64,000 nt of DNA from Glandiceps talaboti (Eukaryota; Hemichordata; Enteropneusta; Spengelidae): NCBI RefSeq assembly GCF_964340395.1, contig NC_135559.1, forward strand, positions 22,012,121-22,076,120, given 5' to 3'. Positions 1-16,644 of this stretch are shown here, piece after piece. The notes under the pieces were generated by a model. The model was not told the DNA's origin, did no database searches, and saw only the letters and a program-made list of their open reading frames with translations. Position 1 is the stretch's first letter. Each line of letters begins with the position of its first letter. The position numbers and the translations under genes are program-made.

Positions 1-202
1 AGCAGAGTCAACAAGATTACAACATTACTGATACAAAACAGCAGCGGTTACCTGTGATGTATATGTTGACGTTTTGGTAATTGCGCGCCCCTAGGAGGAC
101 AGTGCTTTTACTCTTGGAACAAAAAAAAATCGAAATATTCAGACTTATTGACAACATCAGATTTTGCTCATATTGGGTCAAGCAATATTGAAGCGTTAGG
201 TT

Positions 203-412
203 GGTATTATTTATGATCGGGGTTGTGAGGTCGGGGGTTGAGAGGTTGGGGGTTGAGAGGTTGGGGGTTGGGAGGTCGGGGGCTGGGAGGTCGGGGGTTG
301 GGAGGTCGTGGGTTGTGAGGTCGGGGGTTGAGAGGTTGGGGGTTGTGAGGTCGGGGGTTGGGAGGTCGTGGGTTGAGAGGTGGGGGTTGAGAGGTCGGGG
401 GTTGGGAGGAAT
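203..412. repeat. G-rich minisatellite (14-15 bp units)
   Basis: The plus strand consists of tandem units of the type GGGGGTTGAGAGGTC with small variations (GGGAGGTCG, GGGTTGTGAG). Runs of three to five guanines recur every 5-9 bases, so the strand has clear G-quadruplex potential. Open frames across it on both strands are by-products of the repeat and show no protein-like composition. Confidence 0.9.
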
Positions 413-480
413 TAGAGTGTCCCCATCCATTCATCACTTTCCCTTTGCTTGATTATTGTGATATTTTGATTGATAATGTA

Positions 481-1056
481 GAACAAACACATGCTGACGA
501 ACTACAACATTCTCAAAAATAGAGCGGCCACATGTACAATTTATTCTTTGAGTGGGTAAAGAACTTACAGGGAAGACATGTTCAAGCAACTCGAGTGGCT
601 ATCTCTTCGAGACCGAAGAAAGGTATCAATAGGGTCTCACTATAAATCATTTAAATGATTATTTTACTTCGATGAACATAATCCATAATTATCCAACAAG
701 ATATTCTTCTGACTTCATAAACCTATACAAGTTTATGGCTCAGAGTTTTAAGTATAAACTAACTCTCTGCAAATCAATTCCTACATATTTAAAGGATAGT
801 GAGACCGTTGATTCTATTAAGATTTCCCATAACAATTTCTTTAAAGGTTTTAATCAATTTTAATATTTTTTTTATAAGCATGTATGCGATATATTTTGTT
901 TCGTTGTACTTTTTCAATTTTAATGTACCACATTATGTTGTAGTTTTGTGATTGCGATATGTTGGTTATTTTTTGTCTCGGCCTCCTTGGAAAGAAGTAC
1001 TTGTACTATTTAAGGAACTACCGAGGATAAATGAAGTAAATAAATAAATATATTCT
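481..1056 (+). mobile_element. Decayed LINE (non-LTR retrotransposon) 3' end
   Basis: Translated pieces in different frames match the C-terminal tail typical of LINE reverse-transcriptase proteins. NILKNRAATCTIY (about 508-546) resembles the 'LQKRAAR' motif. FKQLEWLSLRDRRKV (about 581-625) resembles the 'F..L.WL.L..R' motif. HNYPTRYSSD (about 684-713) resembles the 'H.Y.TR.SS' motif, with IPTYLKDSETVDSIK beyond it. Stops and frameshifts separate the pieces. The copy ends in a 3' tail of TAAA-type repeats near 1035-1052, as expected for target-primed insertion. The reverse-transcriptase and endonuclease domains are absent, so this is a 5'-truncated dead copy. The clade is not assigned. Confidence 0.6.
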
Positions 1057-1132
1057 TCTCAAAAAATTCACTGACCCCCTCCCTGATATAAGATATGTGA
1101 ATGACCCCATCATCTTTCATCAAATGAAATAC

Positions 1133-1161
1133 AACACACACATATACATATACGTACACAT

Positions 1162-1231
<70 letters not shown>

Positions 1232-1340
1232 GCAGTCAGGCCAACAGACAGACACAGACGCAGACACAGACACAAACACAGATATAAACACAGACAGACA
1301 GACAGACACAGACACACGCACGCACGCACGCACGCACATC
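1133..1340. repeat. (CA)n microsatellite grading into CAGA/CACG repeats
   Basis: A nearly pure CA tract runs from about 1163 to 1228. It is followed by degenerate (CAGACA)n and (CACG)n. Open frames here translate to HTHTHT or CVCVCV and are not genes. Confidence 0.95.
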
Positions 1341-1689
1341 ACCTCCTGCTAATATTTATCCGTTTGAGAGCCAACATTTACCAATGGTTTGACATGAAAT
1401 AAATGTTCATCTGCTAGTGGTGTGCCTTGGGTTTTCTGCAATAGGGTTAGCATGTTTGCTAGTTTTTTGCGATTTTATTTCGTTTCTTAAAGTCTTTGAG
1501 TCACCTAGGCCTAGTATTTGAATTGATCACTGTAGAGCCATACTTGCAACTTTTTTCAAAATGTCTCCAGTTAGTGTGTGAACAACACTAACTGAAAAAC
1601 TAGAAACAGTTAAAACACAATAAAAGAACAGCGATATCTCTAAAACTTAACTGCAAACGACATGTTATTTGTATGCTACAACTAGTACA

Positions 1690-2670
1690 AGGACTGAAAT
1701 CGGTACTTTAGCAGGACTGGCATCGGTACTTTAGCAGGACTGACATCGATACTTTAGCAGGACTGACATCGGTACTTTAGCAGGACTGACATCGGTACTT
1801 TAGCAGGACTGACATCGATACTTTAGCAGGACTGACATCGGCACTTTAGCAGGACTGACATCGGTACTTTAGCAGGACTGACATCGGTACTTTAGCAGGA
1901 CTGACATCGATACATTAGCAGGACTGACATCGGTACTTTAGCAGGACTGACATCGATACTTTAGCAGGACTGACATCGGTACTTTAGCAGGACTTACATC
2001 GGTACTTTAGCAGGACTGACATCGGTACTTTAGCAGGACTGACATCGGTACTTTAGCAGGACTGACATCGATACATTAGCAGGACTGACATCGGTACTTT
2101 AGCAGGACTGACATCGGTACTTTAGCAGGACTGACATCGGTACTTTAGCAGGACTGACATCGGTACTTTAGCAGGACTGACATCGGTACTTTAGCAGGAC
2201 TGACATCGGTACTTTAGCAGGACTGACATCGATACTTTAGCAGGACTGACATCGATACTTTAGCAGGACTGACATCGGTACTTTAGCAGGACTGACATCG
2301 ATACTTTAGCAGGACTGACATCGATACTTTAGCAGGACTGACATCGATACTTTAGCAGGACTGACATCGATACTTTAGCAGGACTGGCATCGATACTTTA
2401 GCAGGACTGACATCGATACTTTAGCAGGACTGACATCGGTACTTTAGCAGGACTGACATCGGTACTTTAGCAGGACTGGCATCGATACCTTAGCAGAACT
2501 GGCATCGATACTTTAGCAGGACAGAAATCGGTACTTTAGCGGGAATGACATCGGTACTTTAGCAGGACTGGCATCGATACTTTAGCTGGACAGAAATCGG
2601 TACTTTAGCAGGACTGGCATCGGTACTTTAGCAGGACAGAAATCGGTACTTTAGCAGGACAGAAATCTGT
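1690..2670. repeat. 23-bp minisatellite, about 42 copies
   Basis: The 23-bp unit reads AGGACTGACATCGG and then TACTTTAGC. The main variation is a G/A switch that gives ATCGGTAC or ATCGATAC. Edge units are the most diverged (AGGACAGAAATCGG at both ends, a GGGAATGACATC variant near 2540), while the centre is nearly uniform. No coding potential is seen. Confidence 0.95.
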
Positions 2671-4227
2671 ATGACAAACCCCAACGGCAATAGAAACAAT
2701 TAAATTGGCAATGGTTCAAGGACTTCATTAAAAAAACGCCCAGTTCTGGCGAGAGACGAGTGTCTATCTCATCACTATACATTTCACATGGAGGCCATTC
2801 ATGGACACACAGTACGTTACTATTTATTTATGACTACACTAAGGATTCTATAGGTTATGAGGTCAGTCATGTTTACTGGTTTCATCTTTCTCTGTGCGTT
2901 GGCCTTTGACCTTAGTGGACATTCTAAGTACCGAGGACGTGTACCGTAAGATGGGATTTTACTTACAAATATACAACAACGGTCTGGTATATAAACAGAC
3001 AATTTAGGGACGGGTTTTTTTTCTGGTTTTTTCTTGGTTTTTTTTTTTTTTTTTTTTTTTTGAGGGGGGGGGGGGTCACCCTGTTTTGAAATGGAAGAAA
3101 AGGGTCTTCCTGTTTTGGAAATTGTGTGGGGGCTGTAGGGGGAGGGGTCACTGTATTTTCGATTGTTATGGAAGTACAGCGCGGAAAAACAGTTCATTCC
3201 TGGCATGGTCGTGTCTAAACTGTGGTATGTTTTTTTCTCAGTCAATACCTATCATATTGTGTAATAAATGTTCTAAACGAATATCACGGAGTAAGACACA
3301 GTCAATACCTATTGTAATCGTCTTTGTACAAAAAAATCTCAATTTCCGTTGCAAAGTAAAAGTTATGAAGGCAGAAACTTAGTCATTCATTACACAAGTT
3401 ATGAAGGCAGAAACTTAGTCATTCATTAAACAAAGTTGTACAAGCCAACAGTATGTTGTGCTACACGACTTAAAGTTGACCCAGGCTGAGACATTCATAC
3501 AAGTGACGTTTTATATGATCTAGACCAAGTTATATTAAGAGATGGAAGGGTTACTAATCATCCTCTGCTATGTTACGGCTGTATAACATTTTTATATGGA
3601 GTATTCCTGACCCGCCCTGAAGATCTCACCCCAAGGAAATCAAAGTGAACACTCCCCTGCTGAGTCAAGGTATTGTTTTTAAGTTAAACCTGACACGTCG
3701 CAGTGACGTCACAGTGATGTCAGTCCGATGTAGAGTTCTAGTTGTGATACACCATTGACGATACTGACGTCAGTTCGTTCATGATGTGGATATGTTGTCA
3801 AATATTGGCAGACACAGTAAGTAATTAACAATTTTCTATGTTTAAGACTGTGATCACTATCTTAATATTTTACAAGTGCATCAACAATGTAGCGAGTTTT
3901 ACATTTTTGATATCAATGAAGGTCGTCGTGAGAAGTGAATAGTTACGCATCTGTCTCACATAAGGTCTTTCAAAACAGACTACCATGCCACGCCATCACA
4001 TTCCTAGCATGCCTTCACATCACATAACTTACAGACAATTGGGTACTGTGATGGGACATTTATATTAATACATGATATTTTGAGTTATTCGATATGTAAC
4101 CGTGAGTGAGAGGACACCGGTGTTTTCTGTCTGGTGAACTAAAGGGACTGTCCGGTATTACATTTTATTTTGGGAACAGTGTGCATTACAGTATAGCCAT
4201 AATTTTGCTTCTGGACATTTGGTAGCC
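2671..4227. other. Upstream region of the sulfotransferase gene, no gene seen
   Basis: No gene is recognised. The region has a long T-run followed by a G-run at about 3043-3075 and a G-rich stretch to about 3150, which resembles the G-run elements seen elsewhere in the window. It also has a duplicated CAGTCAATACCTAT (about 3239 and 3299) and a 37-bp tandem duplication at about 3359-3430 (AGTTATGAAGGCAGAAAC). The sulfotransferase promoter should lie in the last few hundred bases, but I see no convincing TATA box. Confidence 0.5.
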
Positions 4228-6294
<2,067 letters not shown>

Positions 6295-6414
6295 GTCTGA
6301 CGTATAGGAATAAGGGAGCGTTCAGTAACTACAAAGAGAGAGAGGGTCGTGATGAGATCAAGTTTGGTCTGATTCGTGATATGTTATCCTCCCCAATTCC
6401 AATTGCTCTCCCTC

Positions 6415-6420
6415 AATAAA
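6415..6420 (+). promoter_or_regulatory. Polyadenylation signal of the Gal3ST-like gene
   Basis: AATAAA lies 120 bases after the stop codon and is followed by a T-rich stretch (ATGTTCTTTTTC). This implies a short 3'UTR. Confidence 0.6.
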
Positions 6421-8129
6421 ATGTTCTTTTTCTAAGATATAGTTCAAATATTTTTGAAAGCATTAAAATGTGTCAGACTTGAAAAGGTACTAGGTACACA
6501 AGTCCCTGAATCTATGTCAATGAGCCGATCCCACCGCTGCCACCACATTCACAATTTTAAAATGCATTGAATTGGTTGCTTCCCACTGCAACCACAGCAG
6601 TGCAAGTTTGGGAAAACACTATCAATTCACTCAGGCCAAATACAAAAAGTTGTTTGGTTCCGGTTACCCGATCCCACTTATTTTTTTCACTGCCGATCCC
6701 AAACTTTTGTTTTACATATTCAAGAAAAAAAAGTAAACCGCGAAAATTGTGAAGTCTCTCAAGAAATAGTGGATCCGGAAACTGACATCGACTGAAAAAG
6801 ACAATATAAAACTGTTCTTCCAATCTGTAATGGCTGTACATCTGATAGGAAGAAATAAACAACACAGAGATCATTTGGAAAACAATGGAAAACCTGAACT
6901 AGACACTCACACATGAAAAAAATATATGATAAATAAAATAAAAAATCTACCTACCCCACCTATTCTAAAATTGAGTGTAATCGGAACTACACAATTGTTT
7001 TTTAATTCTAGGCCTTATCAAGAACTAAAGAATTTTCCATGTTACATGTAATAATGTTTTTTAGAACACCTTTGATATTTGCCTTCTATAAGAAAAGTTT
7101 CGCCGCTCTACTACTTTTTGGTTCAATGTTAATGTATAAACTCAGGTTATACCATTAAAATATTCATGGCTACTGCACTATGCTAAATATATTTATTGAT
7201 AATAAGTTAAAAACTGGGTCATTTCCTCTCAAATTCAGGAAATCAAAGTTATTGTTGACGCATATGTTAACTAGTCCTCACCACATCATAATGAATGCGT
7301 AGTATCCAAACATTCGATCGTACATTCTTGGCATCGATCGTGAAGAGCTCGGCTATCCACAATATTGGGTAGGGAAGACCACGGTATAGAGCGTCACGAA
7401 ACTCTCGATTGATTTGACCGGCTGGAATAAAATGAAAGAGATAGACGTGATTAGGAAATCGCATAACTTTGATATTCAGGATAGAATACTGTGTGGCCCT
7501 CAAACATCGTACACACAGTTATATTTCTTGATGCAGCACGGCTCATTCAACGAAAGAGAAGTGGTGAGGAAAGGACTTCAGAAAAAGCTCACGATTTCCA
7601 GAATTTATAGGAATCTTACCGAATGGTGAAAAGAAGTTTCTGCCTTGGCTCCAAGATGGCGCCCATGCAAATCTTTCGTTGTAGTTAGTTTGTTCATCGA
7701 GTTGATTTTCAGCTGTACCTGGAAAATACCATGATAAATGAGATCATAATCAAGGTTTCCATTAGAGAAAGATATTTGTGAATTACGAAACTGTATATTC
7801 AGTACTTTGGTCAGAGTTGGTTATTTAAATCATGGAGGTATGAGGGGAAACACACCATGTTCAAATGTGTACAGTGTCAACACACAATACCTCATTCTCG
7901 AAAACTCCAGCTGATATTTCTTTCGCGATACTGCAAAGACGGTGTCGCAAAAGATGATGTGGTTTACGACGATGCTGTGGTCTCGAACACCTACCACAAA
8001 GACGTTCCCCCTAGGACTGTGCAAGAGTGTATTAAACTGCCTGTCTCTTCCCCTGCTGAGGTGGGCGGAAGGAGAGGGTACCCATTGGTGAATCTGGGCA
8101 ACAAGCCTACAAGACTGACTATCCAAATG
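6421..8129. other. Intergenic region, no recognised gene
   Basis: No recognisable gene. Open frames at 7267-7503 (-) and 7857-8147 (+) have no family I recognise. The first has an acceptor-like TTTTATTCCAG at its internal edge and is discussed as a finding. The remainder is AT-rich with scattered A- and T-runs. Confidence 0.4.
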
Positions 8130-8650
8130 TCACAGTATTTAAGTTAAGTAGCTGATAACTACCAGTATGGTAAGATATAGTTGGTTAAGTTGCTGATAAC
8201 CACCACTATGATAAGCTAACAGTAAGTTAAGTTGCTGATAACCACTACTATGATAAGCTAACAGTAAGTTAAGTAGCTGATAACCACTACTATGATAAGC
8301 TAACAGTAAGTTAAGTAGCTGATAACTACCAGTATGGTAAGTTATAGTAGGTTAAGTAGCTGATAACCACCACTATGATAAGCTAACAGTAAGTTAAGTA
8401 GCTGATAACCACTACTATGGTAAGCTAACAGTAAGTTAAGTAGCTGATAACCACTACTATGATAAGCTAACAGTAAGTTAAGTAGCTGATAATCACCACT
8501 ATGGTAAGCTAACAGTAAGTTAAGTAGCTGATAACCACTGCTATGGTAAGTTAACAGTAAGTTAAGTAGATGGTAACCACCACTATGGTAAGTCAATAGT
8601 AAGTTAAGTAGCTGATAACCACCACTGTGGTAAGTTAACAGTAAGTAGAT
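8130..8650. repeat. 42-bp minisatellite, about 12 copies
   Basis: Units contain TAAGTTAAGTAGCTGATAAC followed by CACCACTATGGTAAGCTAAC. Most units carry a donor-like ATG|GTAAGC/T. The array runs directly into the Penelope-like fragment at its right edge. The minus-strand open frame (LLLTYHSGGYQL repeats) is a repeat artefact. Confidence 0.9.
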
Positions 8651-8663
8651 GATAACCACCACT

Positions 8664-9000
8664 ATGTGTGTTTGTGGTTTAAAAGAATCGCCGTTTAACA
8701 ATCGCTGTTTAAACAACTGCCTATCAACCAACGTAATATACAGGGCACAAGTCACACCAGATAACAACATCACAAAACTATACTTTGGGCTAACAGAGAA
8801 TTCATTTAAACAGCGATTCTCCATCCACAAACACATTTACTCATAAGAAGCTACAGTACAGCACATCTGGAGACTTTTTTGAACATTTATACCTAAGGAG
8901 CAGTCATTTTCCTCGTTTGCAAAATTGTACGCTTCATTAACCTACCATACATTTATTGTGAGGCAGTCAATAGCCGAGCAGATGTGTGTGTCTGCCAAAA
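8664..9000 (+). mobile_element. Penelope-like element GIY-YIG endonuclease remnant
   Basis: The frame 8664-8846 reads CVCGLKESPFNNRCLNNC, then STNVIYRAQV, then LYFGLTENSFKQRFSIHKH. This matches the C-terminal GIY-YIG module of Penelope-like retroelements: a cysteine-rich CxC...C knuckle, then V-I-Y and Y-x-G in place of GIY and YIG, then the FKxRFxxH helix. A stop follows at 8844-8846. Decayed downstream homology continues (HIWRLF and FIP, like 'YIW.LK...IPF'). The reverse-transcriptase part is missing; the 42-bp array sits where it would be. It is a dead fragment. Confidence 0.6.
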
Positions 9001-10620
9001 TGTATGTGATCTGAATAAGTTAAAGAGTAGGTAATAAAGCTGTACAGTTGTAAAATAATGTATTGACTCTATGTGTTTGATAGTGTGTATGATTTGACAT
9101 TTTATGCCATTAAATGATTTCTTATTGGTCCTTAAAAAGTGCTTATTGTGGACACACCCTCTCTCGCCCTACCCATTAGTTGTCATGGTGACGCTGTTTC
9201 TGCCCAAAATCAAGACTGAAAGAGAAAACCCTGCTGACTAAGTATTTCCAAGTATAGGTTACAGCTCAGTGCGAGACCCTTTTCGCAAAGCTCACATCTA
9301 TTTGTCAAGAAATCTCTCATTGTTATGTATTGACGCTGAAATTGATTTCCACTGTTAGTTTAATATAGTGTACCATACTGAATTGGAGCTGTAAAATACA
9401 CACTAAAATGTTTGTAGCCAGGTTAATTTCGGAGGGGCTTGAAATATATAGCGCGAAGGGGTAGGGGGCTGCGAAAATTGTTATGACCAAAAAATTTATC
9501 TCCCCCCCCCCCCCCACCGTCGTGAATTCTGACCAACGTTATCAACTTTAACAGCCATGTCTGGTCTACTTTTAGAAGCTTGCCTATCTTCAAGTTGAAG
9601 ATAGGGCCGGGGCTTCGCGGTAACACGGAGCATCTCAGTACATTTCAACGAATGGTTAGCCGAGCGTGGTCGCTGAGGGCACACGATACAAGGTAGATAT
9701 CGGTACATACAGAACAGCCCTTTTACGTAGCGATGCAAAGCGCTAAGGACTGAGAGAGAGTCTACGATCACTGCTTGTCATAGCACTGTAGAAGAGAGAG
9801 AGCGATATATAAAATTATTCTTGGCGTGCCTTATAGACACGTCATATACTGACGTAATGATCACGTGGTTTCGTATCTTCACGACGGCTGCATCCTATTT
9901 ACATCCTTCTTCGCTGGGCTCTGGCTGTGGGGTATAGAAGTAAACATAGTCACCTTGGCAATCAACTGAACCCGGATCTTTGTTTTAGAAAAATAGAACA
10001 AACTATAAATATAATGTGATACCTTTATTTGTGACACAGTACTTCGATACTGTCGTCCTAGTAGTGGTAATTAAGTAGGATAGGAGACTAGTATAATTGC
10101 AGAATAGTATTAACAGGGTTTGATAAATTTCCCAAGGTTCATCACCAGAGGGCGCAAGAATTACGCCTAGTGCTACGAGTATGTCATTAACATTTACAGG
10201 TCGCCAAATTTAAGACGAGGTTTAATTATCAAAATAAACTTTTTGGTGTATTTCATTTTCAAAAGTCATGTGACCTGTAAATGTAACATAGTAAGAGAAA
10301 ATGGCCATTCTGAAGACTCTGTGGTCTGAGACATGGATATGGATATGAACTGCAAGTTGAAGACTCTGTGGTCTGAGACATGGATATGGATATGAACTGC
10401 AAGTTGGAGAAATTTTAAGACGGGAATACGCGAATGGCAGATAAATACTTTTGTATGAAAAACAAGAACTGAAATTTGATTTGCAGAGTAGCTGTATTAC
10501 GCAAGTTTTAATCTATCTGGAGAGGTTAAATTTCCAAAACGTGAATGCTGTCAGTGGATCCTCGTTTTAATAGTCTCCGTCGCTGACTGCCCCTAATCAC
10601 GTGATAGCCTGACCCTTATT
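9001..10620. other. Intergenic region upstream of the hydrolase gene
   Basis: No gene seen. It holds a C-run (about 9502-9515) beside a sequence resembling the window's other G-run elements. A 47-bp perfect tandem duplication lies at 10,311-10,405 (TGAAGACTCTGTGGTCTGAG...). ORFs at 9323-9771 (-) are not protein-like. Confidence 0.45.
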
Positions 10621-10623
10621 TAC

Positions 10624-10633
10624 CATATATAAC
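10624..10633 (+). promoter_or_regulatory. Possible TATA box of the dienelactone-hydrolase-like gene
   Basis: CATATATAAC lies 162-171 bases upstream of the ATG, in a slightly more GC-rich stretch. The position would suit a 5'UTR of about 130-140 bases. This is inference only. Confidence 0.25.
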
Positions 10634-10794
10634 CCCTGTTCATGTGTAACCGATCGAGGTGCTCACACACGCACACATACATCGAGCTCCGCTTCATATA
10701 ACTATAAGTGCCTTTATTCTGATCTCTTAGGGTCCCTGGTAGCAATTAATTACAAGGTCAAGGTCGAAACGAATCTAAACCAACCCCACCGGTG

Positions 10795-11595
10795 ATGGCA
10801 ACTCGTGGTAGTGACAAACCTTGTGAACTTGGTGACAACCGTGAAGACGTTCAAACTACAGGAGAAGAAATTGACATCACCAATGAGCTGAAAGCGTACA
10901 TTTGTACTCCACAGGGAGACAAGCCTCCTACAGTTGCTGTCATAGTTTATCACGATATATATGGCTGGGAGTTGCCTGCTAATCGAGTGGTAGTTGACAA
11001 CTTGGCAAACCATGGCTATTTGGCCATCATGCCAGATTTCTTTCATGGCACACCGTGGTCACCTGAAAAATTCGGCGACACAACCGTGGAAAAGTACCGC
11101 ACATGGATATCTTGTCATCCTCAAGGTCGAGTTGATAATGACACAAAGACAACTGCACAATATATTCAAAATATACTTGGCATTGACAGCATAGTGATCA
11201 TAGGATTTTGTTGGGGAGGTTTACAAATAGTCCTCCAAACTTGCCATTCGGATGCCATGTTCAAAGCAGCTGTTGGATTCTACGCTGTGGAACTTACACC
11301 TCAAGATGTTCTAACCATGAAAGCCCCAACTTTGCTGATTTTTGGTAGTGAAGACAAAACCTATCCAATCGAAAGGATCAAAACCTTACAACATGCCCTT
11401 TCCACAGCCAATCGACTCATCGATTCCAGCAGAGAGGACGAAGGACATTTATCCGGACCAGCGGCAATGATTAAAATCTTTGATGGAATGGGACATCGCT
11501 TTGTTCACAGAGGAGACCGAAATGATGCAATTGTTCAAAAGTCTGCAGAAGAAGCCATGGATGACATGTACACGTTTCTTCAAAAATATACATAA
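10795..11595 (+). CDS. Dienelactone hydrolase family protein (CMBL-like), intronless
   Basis: Encodes 266 aa in one uninterrupted exon. The start is the ATG at 10795 (context GTGATGGCA); the preceding in-frame GTG is not a plausible start. It belongs to the alpha/beta-hydrolase dienelactone hydrolase family. The closest type I recognise is carboxymethylenebutenolidase homologue (CMBL), a cytosolic esterase. The Cys-Asp-His triad is visible: nucleophile Cys139 in GFCWGG, Asp187 in GSEDKTYP and His234 in DGMGHRF. The family motifs YHDIYGWELPANR (52-64) and MPDFFHGTPW (79-88) are present. A 20-25-residue N-terminal extension precedes the domain and has no clear targeting signal. Length and triad argue for a functional enzyme, not a decayed retrocopy. 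Substrate is unknown. Confidence 0.93.
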   Translation: MATRGSDKPCELGDNREDVQTTGEEIDITNELKAYICTPQGDKPPTVAVIVYHDIYGWELPANRVVVDNLANHGYLAIMPDFFHGTPWSPEKFGDTTVEKYRTWISCHPQGRVDNDTKTTAQYIQNILGIDSIVIIGFCWGGLQIVLQTCHSDAMFKAAVGFYAVELTPQDVLTMKAPTLLIFGSEDKTYPIERIKTLQHALSTANRLIDSSREDEGHLSGPAAMIKIFDGMGHRFVHRGDRNDAIVQKSAEEAMDDMYTFLQKYT

Positions 11596-12000
11596 TGAAT
11601 GGACGTGTACACTGTTTGAAATACAACAAACAAACTGTCAACTGCTCATATTTAGCTGCGTGAACGTGAATAGACATGTCTGAATGACTTCAAAGTTACA
11701 TGACGTCGGAATAATGAGTTCATAGATATAGACATGTTGAATCGAATACAGGTTAATTTTTCAGTGTATGAACATTTGTTTTTTCGAATGGAAAAAGGTA
11801 GACCCGGTGATTACTGACTGTATAGAGTTTATAAATGATAAATTATCAAGTCTTCAGGCTGAGACCCAAATTGTACTCAGACTTTGTACTCATTACCAGT
11901 AATTGGACAGTTAATCCAACCCTGGTTTTGACGTCAGGCTTTGAATTCACCGGTATATTCGTAAATACATGATTAATAACGTGCAGATAATGGGGGGGAA
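11596..12000. other. 3' flank of the hydrolase gene, with a lone copy of the 28-bp satellite unit and its flank
   Basis: No AATAAA is seen within about 400 bases of the stop codon. At 11,774-11,809 lies a single copy of the sequence that begins the satellite 1 kb downstream: TTTGTTTTTTCGAATGG followed by AAAAAGGTAGACCCGGTG. See the findings. Confidence 0.6.
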
Positions 12001-12779
<779 letters not shown>

Positions 12780-12801
12780 ATTTGTTTTTTCGAATGGAAA
12801 A

Positions 12802-16039
<3,238 letters not shown>

Positions 16040-16159
16040 CTAGAATTCTAAACTGGTACAGTAAATTACGTATTAAAAACTTCATTACTAATATTAATGA
16101 GTATTAGTAATGAAGTTTTTAATACGTTATTTACTGTACCAGTTTGGAATGAATTCTAG
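16040..16159. mobile_element. 120-bp hairpin (foldback or MITE-like element)
   Basis: Two arms of about 52-57 bases are nearly perfect reverse complements. Each begins CTAGAATTC, and each contains AAACTGGTACAGTAAAT and CGTATTAAAAACTTCATTAC. They differ by one 4-base indel and about two substitutions. The loop is about 10 bases (ATTAATGAGT). No duplicated flank is obvious. A small foldback transposon is the simplest reading. Confidence 0.75.
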
Positions 16160-16644
16160 GCTGGCAATCAAGTCGAAAACGTAAACATGTATCATGAAGG
16201 TCAATTCAAGGAAAAATACTGAGGTAAAATAACAATGAACGATTGGCCGACATCTATATCGGATTGTAATCAGATTGCACTTAAGATATAAAACTTTCGT
16301 TCAAAGCTCTTGGAAATTAATGAAAAGTTTTGTTTATTTTTTCTTAGCGTGAAAGGTTACGTTGCCGTGTCACTTTCACATGCGCTGTGCTATTTAAAAG
16401 AAATCAGTGGCAACACTTTTCCACACAGGCATGTCTCTGAATATTTCTTTCAGAATACAGTAAAATCGACAATATCGATAATATAGACGTGTTTAGCCAA
16501 CTATATATGAAAGGGGTAAAAATAAACTTGCTTCTTTGATCGCGCAAGTTCACTCACCGCGAAATCAACGTCTCGGGAAACAAGTGCCTGTGCTTTTCCA
16601 AGTACGGACGTTAGGCTTTCCCATAATTCTTGAGTTTTAAGAAA

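Noticed and set aside
203-412. Interstitial telomeric repeat
   Set aside because: GGGGTTG occurs, but the units are irregular and include GAGAGGTC. There is no TTAGGG series.
4219-4227. Upstream in-frame TTG as start of the sulfotransferase
   Set aside because: The ATG at 4228 gives a normal short cytoplasmic tail before the signal anchor. TTG initiation is not expected in an animal gene. For the same reason the GTG starts at 10,792 and 27,735 were replaced by ATG at 10,795 and 27,762.
6557-6874. Overlapping frames after the sulfotransferase gene
   Set aside because: Both strands are open by chance in low-complexity sequence. No domain or start context supports them.
7857-8147. 96-codon plus frame (FKCVQCQHTIPHSRK...)
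   Set aside because: It has an ATG but no recognisable family, an equally long minus frame overlaps it, and it runs into the 42-bp array.
16040-16159. microRNA precursor
   Set aside because: Arms are too long and too perfectly paired for a typical animal pre-miRNA. A foldback element explains it better.
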